Under the pieces are notes generated by a model. It did no database searches. It was not told the DNA's origin and worked only from the letters and a program-made list of their open reading frames with translations. A DNA stretch of 64,000 nt from JAHBNG01 sp039028975 (lineage in GTDB: Bacteria > Chloroflexota > Anaerolineae > Caldilineales > Caldilineaceae). Position numbers and translations under genes: made by a program. This document shows, one piece after another, positions 31,201-43,200 of the stretch. Every line of letters begins with the position of its first letter. The stretch's first letter is position 1. The DNA is taken from contig JBCCHB010000059.1 in assembly GCA_039028975.1 (NCBI GenBank), positions 1-64,000 on the forward strand, given 5' to 3'.

Positions 31201-34200
31201 ATGGAAAACCGCATCTGATTGTGCTCTCGACCAGAAACGAAGACCGGCTGACAGCCTATGCCGAAAGGCTACTGACTTTTGTGGAGAAAGAAACTAATGT
31301 CTCTTTGGCAAGCATTGCCTACACCTTGCAAGTCGGGCGCGAGGCGATGGATAGTCGAGTTGCCTTTGTGGTGGCGGATACTGTCGCTTTGCGTGAAAAT
31401 TTGAATGCTTACTTGGCCGGAGAAGTCGACATCAAAGAGTTCTATCAGGGCCAGGTAAAGCATGACAAAGATACCGTTGCCATTCTGAATCATGACGAAG
31501 ATAGTCAGACCTTGATTCAGCAATGGATTGCCAAGGGGAAGCTCGGCAAATTGGCCGCGGGTTGGGTCAAAGGGTTGGAGATTGACTGGTCTTTGTTCTA
31601 TGGTGACCAGAAGCCTAACCGGATTTCACTGCCGACCTATCCCTTTGCCAAGGAACAGTATTGGGTCTCTACTGATGACCGCAGATCGCCGCTTGCGCCG
31701 CTCCTTTCGTTGTCGTCTCCTCAACGTCTAACCGCTGTCCTCCATCCGCTGATTCATCAGAATATCTCTGATCTGGAAGAGCAACGCTTCAGTACTACCT
31801 TCACAGGTACGGAATTTTATTTGACAGATCATCTGGTGCAGGGCGAAAAAGTCTTACCCGGAGTGGTTTACCTGGAAATGGCCCGGGTCGCTGGTGATTT
31901 GGCAGTCAGAGGTCGGACCGTGACTCAACTCAGGGACGTGGTTTGGTTCAAACCTCTCGTCGTCCAGAATGAGCCGCTGGAAATAAATCTTAGCCTTCAC
32001 CCAGAAGAGGGGGGCACGGTTGCTTATAAGGTCAAAAGCATGACTGGCGAGGCGCAACCTGTTGTGTATGCACAAGGGAGCTTATGTTTTGGACCGCTCG
32101 AAGAAGCCACGTCGATCGATCTGGGCGCGATCCGGCACCGCTGTCCAAAAACTCAATCAGGCGAAGCGTGTTACCAGCAGTTCCATCGACAGGGGCTACG
32201 CTACGGCCCTGCCTTTCAGGTTATCAAAGAGGTTGTCCGTAATGCAACGGAGGCGCTGGCCCGACTGCAGTTACCTAGTGAAGTAACAATCGATGGGTAT
32301 GTCCTGCATCCCAGCCTCCTGGATGGGGTACTGCAAAGTGTAATTGGGCTAACCCAGGGTGATGATTCCCGCGATCCAGAGCTGTATTTGCCGTTTGCCC
32401 TGGACATGATGGAGTTATTGGCACCGCTACCTGCGACGGCATACGCCTATGTCACTCGGCTAGGGGCGATATCGGATACAGTTCATTTTAACTTGGCGTT
32501 GTTGGATGAATCGGGGCAGTTGTGCGCTAAACTCCATAATTTGACTGTCAAAGCACTTTCACCGTCAAAGGAGGCGTGGTACTACCATCCGTATTGGGAG
32601 CAGAAAAAGCTGCCGAGTGCACGCAAGGCATCTTTACGCAGCGATATAGTTTTAGTCATTCCAAAGACAATTGGTGCTTTAGGTGATGCGCTGGCGTACC
32701 ACCATCCCCAACAGCGAGTGATTCGACTCTTTCTGAGCGACAAAACTATCCGATTAAGCGAGTCGGATTGGGAAATTGACCTCACCGATGAGGCCGGTAT
32801 GGCGGAGGTCTTGAACGTACTGACCGATATCGACATCCTCTATTTTCTGGGCGGTTTGTCAGGGGAGCAACCCGACCCAACGGATTTAAGCAGACTGGAC
32901 CGGGGCCAGGAACAAGGCGTCATTAGCTTACTTCGCATCGTAAAGAGACTGGGGCAGCGTGGCCTGATGGCTCACGTGTCAGCCCTTAAGGTGTTGACCG
33001 AACAGGCCCATCAGCTCGGCCCCCAGGAAGTGGTACACCCCTGGAGCGCTGTATTGAGTGGGCTGACCATGAGCCTCGCCAAAGAGTATCCCGCTGTAGA
33101 TGTAAGTTGTATCGATGTGACGCTGACCATGAATGATGCGGGTCAGATCGGGCTAGACGAGGCCGATATCACTGCCATCCTTGTTGAAGCAGGGACCCGT
33201 GGCCAACCCGTTCTTTTGCGTCAAGGAGTTAGATATAGTCGAAAGCTGGCCCCCTTGACATTGCCACCTTACGACCCTACAACCATTCCCTACCGACAGG
33301 GTGGAGTCTATCTCATTCTCGGTGGCGCTGGTGGGATTGGGCTGGAAACCGCAGTTCATCTGGCCACACAGGTGAAGGCCAAGTTAATCCTAGTGGGTAG
33401 AAGTGGCTTGACGCCGGAAAAGGAAGAGCAACTGAAGCGCATCGAGGTGGCTGGCGGAGAGATTCTCTACTGTCAGGCGGATGGAACAGATCTCACCCAG
33501 ATGCAATCTGTCGTCCGCCAAGCCAAGGAACGGTTTGGGGCAATCCATGGGGTCATCCATTCAGCTCTGGTGCTGCGGGACGGCGCTATCGCCGCGATGG
33601 GCGAAGATACCTTGCAGGCGGTGCTGGCTCCGAAAATTTCCGGCACTGTGGTGTTGGCCGAAGCTGTCAAAGAGGAACCGCTGGACTTTCTGCTCTTTTT
33701 CTCATCGAGCCAGTCATTTTGGGGCAATGCCGGACAGGGGAACTATGCGGCAGGGAGTACATTCCAAGATGCCTACGCCCTCTATCTCGATCAGATTAGA
33801 CCCTACCCAGTCAAACTCATCAACTGGGGGTACTGGGGTTCAGTCGGCGTGGTGGCCACGGAATCATACCAGAAACGCCTCGCACAACAAGGTGTCCACT
33901 CAATCGAGGTTGCCGAGGGAATGGTTGCGATTGATCAGATCCTGGCTGGACCATTGACCCAAGTGGCGGCCATCAAGGCTGACCGTTCAGTTTTGGAACA
34001 GATGGGTGCCGATTATGCACGCCAGATTGAGGTGGTTCAGCCGACTTATCCATCCGTCATGAAAGATGTGATACAGCATATTCATGCAAACTTGCCGGCT
34101 TTGACTCCTGACCATATGACGTTGCAGCAGGAACACGCTGGGCTTGAGGAGTTAGAAGACTATGCCCGAGCAGGTTTGTACCAGATATTCCAACAGATGG

Positions 34201-37200
34201 GAGTGTTGCAGCAGCGCCGTGAGACCTCTGCTCGTCAGACTCTGGCGCAGCAGTTGAAGATCGCACCCAGCTATGGACCCTTCTTCAATACCTGTCTGGA
34301 CATCTTGCAACAATGCGGCTACATCATCCCAGGCGAGGCGGAATTTAAGAACCCGGGCAGCGCATCTAAGGCCAAAGCCCAAGAGCTGACTAAGCAGCAC
34401 CCAGCCTTGGTTCAACGGTATCCCATGCTGGAACCCCATCTTACGTTACTAAGTACGTGCCTGGAATCGTTGCCCGAGATTGTGCAAGGGCGCGTACCTG
34501 CCACGGACGTGCTCTTTCCCAACAGTTCGCCAACGCTGGTGGCAGGCATCTATCAAGGGACACCTCTTACCAACTACTTCAATCAACTGACGGCTCTTGC
34601 GGTCAAAAGCACAATCGAGCAACGTCTGCCAACATTACGTACAGGTGAGAAAATTCAGATTATCGAGGTCGGAGCAGGGAGTGGCGGCACGACGGATTTT
34701 GTCCTAGCGGCAATCGAGCCATATCACGATCACATCGAATACCGCTACACCGATATCTCTCAGCGCTTTATCCGCCATGGCCAAAGCCAGTTTAATGACA
34801 AATATCCCTTCCTGCAATTCGGGCTTTTGGATATTGAGCAACCATCTGCACCTCAGGCCATGGAACTCAGCAAATCGGATATTTTGCTAGGTGCCAACGT
34901 ACTACACACCACTAGGAACATCGCGCAGACGCTGCAAAACCTGAAAGCGTTACTGAAAGCCAATGGCATCCTCATCCTGAACGAAGCCACCCAGTTTACC
35001 GCCTTTACCACCTTGACCTTTGGCTTGCTGGACGGCTGGTGGGCTTTTGAGGATGGAGAGCAGCGCATTGCGCATACGCCTTTGCTCAGCCCAGAGCAGT
35101 GGGAATGGGCGTTACAAACTGCAGGGTTCAAGCAAGTTCACCTTGCAGCACAAACAAGAGAAGAGTTGGCTGGGCAGGCAGTTATTTTGGCCGAAAGTGA
35201 TGGTGTCGTGCGGTTAAACCTTGTTGAATCCAAGTCCGCAACGATCAATTCAACCATGGGTGTGCCCCAAAAAACCGTTGAAGGTGCAGACCGTCGAGTG
35301 CGTGGCACAGACCTGGCAGGTGCGGTCGGCGGATTCAGGCCTCATTTTGCTCCTGAACAATCTGTTTCCACCCAGTCGCACTTGACAGGTCTCGACGACC
35401 ACCAATTTGGGATCCGCTCTATCACCACAACCAGTCCTCGCTCAGAACTGCCAGCGACGACCAGTGCCTTGCCCCTCGCTGAGGTCAATTCGACTCGGGA
35501 GTTTGTGGAAAGAGCAATCATCCAAATCGTCAGCGATGGATTACATATTCGGGCTGAAGACATTGAAGTCGATATGCCATATGCCGATCTCGGTGTTGAC
35601 TCCATTCTGGCGGTCGACATTATCAATCAAATCAACCAGCAGTTGCAGATCACGCTGCGGACGACCGATCTCTTTAACTATGCTGATATACAAAGCCTGA
35701 GTAGACATATTGTCGGCGCGTTCCCCGATCGACTGCCGCAGCCTATCTCTCAACAGGCGCTGGTCAACCCTAGCTATCAATCCGTCGAAAAGCTGTTTGA
35801 GCAACCAGAAATGCGGTTCAAACCTGTCATTGAAGAGAGTGACACCGAACAGAGTGACATGGAACGAACAGAGACCGAGAAACAGGGCGGAGCGAGCAGA
35901 TTGGAGCAGCCTATGGACATTGCCATCATTGGTCTCTCTGGTCGCTTTCCAGGGGCTGATGATGTAGATACCTTCTGGCAAAATCTGGCCGATGGACACA
36001 ATGCCATTACCGATGTAACGCATCAGCGCTGGCCAGCCGCCGACTTCTACAGCTCCGATCCCAACATGCTAGGCAAAAGCAGCAGTAAATGGGCTGGATT
36101 GTTGACGGATATCGACAAATTCGATCCCTTCTTCTTCAACCTCTCCCCCCGAGAAGCCGAACTTATGGATCCCCAGCAGCGCCTGTTCTTGCAAGAAGCA
36201 TGGGCAGCTTTGGAAGATGCTGGCTATGCCGGGGCGACTTGGGCTGGCCAAAAATGCGGCGTCTTTGTTGGCTGTGGAGCTGGCGACTATCAGCAACAGT
36301 TGGACAGGGCTGGGGTGATTGATGCCCATCGCTTCATGGGCAATGCCACATCCATTCTGGCCGCCCGGATTGCCTATCACCTCAACCTCAAAGGCCCTGC
36401 GGTCGCCATCGATACGGCCTGCTCCTCCTCCTTGGTAGCCATTCATCTAGCCTGTGAGAGCATTCGCTTGGGAACCAGCCAGTTGGCGATTGCGGGCGGG
36501 GTTTCACTCATGACAACCCCCAGCTTTCATATTTTGGCCAGCCAGGTGGGAATGCTCTCTGGCCAAGGTCAATGCCGATCCTTTGCCCAGGGTGCCGATG
36601 GCTTTGTGCCCAGCGAGGGAGTGGGAGTGGTGGTCCTTAAGCCACTGCCCAAGGCGTTGGCCGATGGCGATTCTATCTATGGTGTTATCAAAGGTTCTGC
36701 CATCAATCAGGATGGCAGAACCAACGGCATTACTGCACCCAATGGCCCGTCCCAGACGGCGCTCGAATGTGAGGTCTATGAGCAGTACCAAATTGACCCG
36801 GCCACCATCAGCTATGTGGAAGCCCATGGCACGGGCACAGCGTTGGGCGACCCGATTGAGGTAGGTGCGCTGACCGATGCCTTTAGAAAATACACCGACA
36901 AGAGCGGATACTGTGCCATCGGTTCGGTCAAGACGAACATTGGCCATGCCCTGACGGCAGCAGGCGTGGCGGGAGTCATCAAGGTGCTCCTGGCGCTGAA
37001 ATACAAACAACTGCCGCCCTCACTTCACTTTGAGGAACCAAACGAGCATATAGATTTTGTAAATAGCCCATTTTATGTGAACACGGCATTAAAGGATTGG
37101 CCCAATGGGATTGGCCCACGACGGGCTACCGTCAGTTCATTCGGCTTCAGCGGAACGAATGCCCATCTTGTATTGGAGGAGTATGAGGGAGCGGGGTCGC

Positions 37201-40200
37201 CATGTAACCAGAACATAGGTGCAGGCGTGCCGCAGGTAATTGTGCTGTCGGCGAAAGATGAGGATCGACTGCAAGCGTATGCCCAGAAGATGGTTGCGTT
37301 TTTGGATAAGATTTTAGTACCACCCTTGACAAAACAAGAGTTTGTCGGGACAGAGCATATTCTGGCTGTTCAGAAAACTCTGCAGAAAATGATTGCTGAA
37401 ATGATGGGGGTAACTTCGGCTGATATCGAAGTCGAGCAAACCTTTGCAGGCTATGGCCTCGATGCTGTGCAATTGAGCCACTTAAAATCGATGATGGACG
37501 AGCAGTATCAGCGTGAGCTGCCCAGCACGCTCTTTTCTGTACAGGATTCGGTGGCGACGGTGGCACAGCACCTTGTCGCGCTTGCTACAGAAGTTAGCGC
37601 TACGAACCAAGCGACTTTGCCGCCTGGACTCTCTCTAGCGAATATTGCCTATACCCTGCAAGTGGGGCGGGACGCAATGAATGCGCGGCTGGCGTTTGTG
37701 GCCCATGATATTTCAGCGGTTCACCATAAGCTCCGTCAATACCTCAATCATCAGACAGAGGACATCTATTATAGCCATCTAGAAATCAATCAGGAGCGGC
37801 TCAGTCTGCTGGCAGAGGGCGAAGAAGCCGGCGAGTTTATCAATGCACTCATCCAGCGGGGCAAAGTGGATAAACTGGCTCAATTATGGGTAACGGGTGT
37901 TGACATCGATTGGTCTCTACTACATGGCGATGGAAAGCCTCGTAGAGTCAGCTTACCGACTTATCCATTTCAACGGCAGCGCTATTGGATACAGGAGCAA
38001 AGCGTGGAAAACCCAATACAAATGAGCGACAAAGAGCGTTCAAGCGATAGGCAATCAAAAGAGGTAGACCAGATGGTAAACCATGATGAAATTGATTCGG
38101 CTCCTGATATGCAAACCATAGGAGCCGTACATGAATTGTCACGCCAAGAATCGATTGCGTCAACGCTACGCTCCATGTTTGCCCGCATTCTGCGCATGTC
38201 TCCCACCGATATTGATGGTCAACGATCGATTCTAGAAATGGGTGTCGATTCAGTCATGATGATGGAGGCGGGCCGCGGGATCAAGCATCTCTTTGGCGTG
38301 GAGGTATCGGCACGCCAGTTCTTTGAAGAGTTGGCAACTCTTGACGCCCTAACGGTCTATCTTGATCAACATGCGGATCCACAACATTGGCGGCTCCCAA
38401 CGCAACCCACCGAAACCGTAGGAGGGGGTACGACAATAGAAGATGTAAGGAAAGATGATGTAAGGAAAGATGATGCCTCAAAGACCGAACACCCCGTCTC
38501 TTCCACCGATCTCTCTAGGAGCGATATCGAACGGCTTCTTAGCCGGCATCTAGAGACCGTCAAACAAGTGGTTGCAGAGCAGATGAATTCGCTGAATGTA
38601 GGTCAACCATCGGGACCCATTCGCCATTCGGAGAAGCCAGATCCGATACCAGTTCAAGCTACTCAAAAAGCCAGTAAGAAGGTAGCTGAGTCATTGACGA
38701 CTCTTCATGTTCATCATGATGCGACTCGTGATGAGAAGAGCAGCCACAACGACACGGATAAAGCGCGGAGTAATTTATCCAACCATGAACACACGACAAC
38801 CCAGCCAACTGCTGCCCAACCATCCAACTTGCAAACCTCCTTCTTTGGAAATGGCCAGAATGGACAATCCAATCCACTGGATGCACAGCGACAGCAGCAT
38901 TTGGACGCCCTTATTACACGCTACAACCAACGAACCGCCACTTCAAAGCGGTTGACCCAGGCCAATCGTGCTGTATTGGCTGACTCACGCGCCTCTGCCG
39001 GATTCCGCCTCTCCACCAAAGAGATGGTCTATCCCATTTTAGGAGAGCGGGCGGAAGGTGCCCACATCTGGGACGTAGACGGCAACGAGTATATTGATCT
39101 GGCCATGGGCTTTGGTGTACATCTGTTTGGACATCAGCCTGATTTTATTACCAAGGCGCTCCAAAGATACTTGGCCCAATCTCCTCCCATGGGGCCGCAG
39201 GCGAGTCTAGCAGGCGACGTAGCCCGTTTGATCTGCGAATTAGCCAGTGTGGAACGCGTCACCTTTTGCCAGACAGGCACCGAAGCGGTGATGACGGCTG
39301 TGCGCTTAGCTCGCGCCCGAACGCGTCGTTCTAAGATCGTCAAGTTTGTCGATTCGTATCATGGTCATTTTGATGGTTTGCTGGGGACAGAGCAAATTTG
39401 GGGTGATTCTCAGAATATGGTTCCGGCCTCTCAGCCCATGTCTCATGGTATATTGCCAGAGATGATCCAGGATCTGGTCGTGTTGCCTTATGACGATCCC
39501 CAAGCCCTTACTACCATCAAATCACTTGGGGATGAGTTGGCCGGTGTGCTGGTGGAACCGGTGCAAAGCCGACATCCAGAGGTACAGCCGCGGGCGTTTC
39601 TGCACCAATTGGCTCAAGTGACCCGCGAAGTTGGCGCTGCCCTCATCTTTGACGAAATCCTCGTTGGTTTCCGCATTCATCCTGGCGGTACCCAGGCGTG
39701 GTTCGATGTGAAGGCCGATATTGTGACCTATGGCAAGATTATCGGCGGGGGCTTATCCATCGGAATTGTAGCGGGAGATGCGGCATATCTGGATGGCATC
39801 GATGGTGGCATGTGGCAATTTGGCGATCAATCGTACCCGGATCAAGAGAAGATCTTCTTTGCAGGTACCTTTAATAAGAATCCCCTCTCCATGATCACGG
39901 CGCAAGCTGTTCTGCAGCAGATTCAAGCATCTGGGGTGAAGATGTATGATGCATTGAATCAAAAGACTGCATATTTGGCGGAGACGCTCAATGCCTACTT
40001 TTCCCAAAACCAACTGCCGATTCAGGTTGTTTACTTTGGCTCACTCTTTCGCTTTGTCTATCAGGGCGATCTAGAGCTATTCTTCTATCACCTGTTGGAG
40101 AATGGCGTCTATATTTGGGAAGGCCGAAGCTGTTTTCTCTCCGTCGCCCATACAGACGACGATGTCGCGGCCATTATCCAGGCTGTTCAGAACAGTGTCA

Positions 40201-43200
40201 ACGCTTTGCGCTCTGGCGGATTTTTGCCCTATGGAGATTCGGTAAATCCTACCTCTACTACAACGAATTCTATATCTGCTTTCGGTGTTCCTGCATACCG
40301 TGCTCAGAAGCCTGAAATTCCCTTATCCAAGTCAGATCCATCTAAGCCAGTTTCACCTACATCAACCTCGTCTGCACCAATCTCGCCTGAGTCACTTGCA
40401 CCCAAGACAACAGATTCAACAGAACAAACCAAGGTTGTCCAATTCAGCCTTTACTACTTTGGTGACTACCCACGAGAATTCAATCCAAAAAAATATGATT
40501 TGATACTTGAAGGGGCCAAATTCGCGGACCAGCATGGGTTTACTGGAATCTGGTTGCCAGAACGGCACTTCCATTCTTTTGGAGGCTTTTCGCCCAACCC
40601 CTCTGTCATGGCTGCAGCTTTGGCGAGAGAGACCGAGCAGATCCAGCTAAGAGCGGGCAGCGTGGTCTTGCCGTTGCACCACCCCATCCGCGTTGCCGAA
40701 GAGTGGGCGCTCGTGGACAACTTATCCCAGGGACGGGTAGGGCTATCGGTGGCCTCTGGTTGGCACCCCAACGATTTTGTCTTGGCGCCAGATTTGTTTG
40801 GTACTCATAAAGAGGAAACCTTTAGCAGACTCGAAATCGTGCAAAATCTGTGGCGAGGTGAGGCGATTCACATTGAGAATGGAACTGGTCAGGATATTGA
40901 TGTCAAACTCTTTCCACTTCCTAAGCAGAAAACACTGCCCATTTGGATCACAGTGGTCAGGAATCCAGAGTTATATATAAAGGCTGGTGAGATCGGGGCC
41001 GGCATTTTAACCAACCTAGCAGGACAGAGTGTGGATGATCTGGCTCGAAATATCGCGCTCTATCGAGGAAGCTTGGCTAAGCACGGGCACAACCCTGCAT
41101 CTGGCCATGTGACAGTTCTACTTCACACCTTTGTTGGGTCTGATCTAGAGGCGACTCGCGAGCAGGCACGTACCCCTTTCTTCAATTATATGCAGTCGTC
41201 GCTTAGCCTGTTCAAAGGTATGGTTGAATCGCAGGGATTGGAGGCGGATTTCGACAACCTGAGTGCCGAAGACCGAGAGTATATCTTAGCCTCTGCCTAT
41301 GAACGCTATGTCCAAACCAGCGCCCTGATTGGGACACCCGGCTCATGTATGCCCATTGTAGAGAAGTTAGTATCCGTCGGTGTGGACGAATTAGGCTGTT
41401 TCATTGACTTCGGTATCGAGAGCGAAGATGTATTGTCACACCTGCCTCATCTCAATCGATTGCAGGAACGGTGCCAGGACCAGGGTGGTAAGCATGGCGG
41501 AGCGACTCCCGCTTCATTGACGAAGAATCGAAAGCAAATTCGTCTGACCTCTGCAGTAGCAACATCTCAATCTGATCTCGCAACGCTGTCAAATGACGTC
41601 CAAACGCGAGAACTACCCTTATCCGAAGCGCAACAGCAACTTTGGGCATTGGCCCAATTATCGACGCAGGGAACCCTCGCCTACAACGTCTATCTTGCCG
41701 TTCAATTCAAGGGCCCATTGCAGATCCAAGCGATGCAGCAGGCAATACAAGCATTGGTCGATCGACACGAAAGTCTGCGCTCAACCATCTCGCCCGATGG
41801 GGAACGGCTCCAGATTGACTCGCATTGGCGAGTTGATAGTCCGATGGTTAATTTTTCTGCATGGACTGCGACAGAGAAAGCAACAAAACTCAGGGCTTGG
41901 TTTCAGCGGGAGGCAGAAACGCCTTTTGATCTGAGCCAAGGGCCACTCTTTCGGGCCACTCTTCTCAAAGTGGATGTGCAGACACATATCGTTGCATTCG
42001 CAGGGCACCACTCGATTGTGGATGGTCTGTCGATGGATATTCTCGTGCAGGACCTGGGTGCATTTTATGCTGCTCAATGCCAAGGTGTTGAGGTGGAGCT
42101 TGCACCGGCAACCCAATTTAGCACGTACCTACAGTGGCTAGACCAACAACTTCAAACCCCACAGATGGCAGCACATGAGCGGTATTGGCTGACACACTTG
42201 GCTGGTCCATTGCCGGTATTGAGGCTACCCACCGAACAATCCTATCCATCTCGGAGAAGCTATGGAGGCGAGCGCCAATCAATTCGCATCCAACCGCATC
42301 TGATGACCGCTTTGCGCCAACTTGCCCAAGACCAACAGTGCTCATTCTTTATGCTCTGTTTTGCTGCCTATCAACTGCTCCTACATCGTCTAACCGGAGA
42401 CGATGAGATCATGGTAGGCGTGCCGACGGCAGGACGTTCGTTAAGTGGTGGCGATTCCCTGGTGGGCTACTGTACACACCTCCTTCCCATTCGAGGTACA
42501 TTCGTTGGCAACCCAACTTTCGTAGAGTATTTGGCACAAACCAAATTGACTCTATTGGATGCCTATGAACATGCTGACTATCCATTTGCGCGTTTGCTCA
42601 ATCGGCTCAACCTTCCCCGGGATTCCAGCCACCCGCCCGTCTTTAGCACGATCTTTAATCTAGACCGATCCACAACGCCAAAACAGATAAGTGATCTAGA
42701 GGTTGAATTCTATGAATCGCCGCTTCAATATGCCCATTACGATTTTGCCGTCAATATCTTAGATCTGAACGATGAACTGGTCGTGGAGTGGACCTACAAT
42801 ACCGATATCTTCCACAAGGAGACCATCCAACGCTACTTGGGCCATTTCCGGACGTTACTAGAGCGTATCGTTGCCGACCCAAATCAATCCCTAGCATCTC
42901 TCTCATTGCTAACAGAGGCTGAACGTCACCAAATCCTGGTGGAATGGAATGATACGGCAACTGACGACCCGAAAGAAAAGTGTATTCATCAACTATTTGA
43001 AGAGCAGGTGGAACGCACGCCGGATGCCGTAGCAGTCCAAGGTCCAGAGTCGATGGTCCAAGATCTAGAGTCGATGGTCCAAGATTCGGAGATGGCGGTC
43101 CAAGGTCAATTTGACCCGATAATGTTTCACAACCCAGAACCCCGGACCCAGGATCCCAGGACCCCAGACCCCAGAACCCCGGACCCAGGATCCCAGGACC

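Larger units (their letters stand above)
35913..41475 (+). other. Module 7: KS7 - pseudo-ACP - ACP7 - aminotransferase - luciferase-like monooxygenase
   Basis: KS7 (residues ~8545-8969) is complete (DTACSSSLVAIHLAC). ACP7 (~9289-9367) has Ser9324 in MGVDSVMMME. The aminotransferase (~9534-9979) is class III, glutamate-semialdehyde-aminomutase-like, with PLP Lys9819 in TYGKIIGGGL, as in iturin/mycosubtilin synthases, where it turns a beta-keto into a beta-amino group. The flavin monooxygenase (~10051-10399) begins QFSLYYFGDYPREF and carries GLSVASGWHPNDF. It belongs to the luciferase-like group found beside aminotransferases in microginin- and puwainaphycin-type clusters, where alpha-hydroxylation is proposed. 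Combined output: 2-hydroxy-3-amino-acyl-ACP. Confidence 0.85.
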
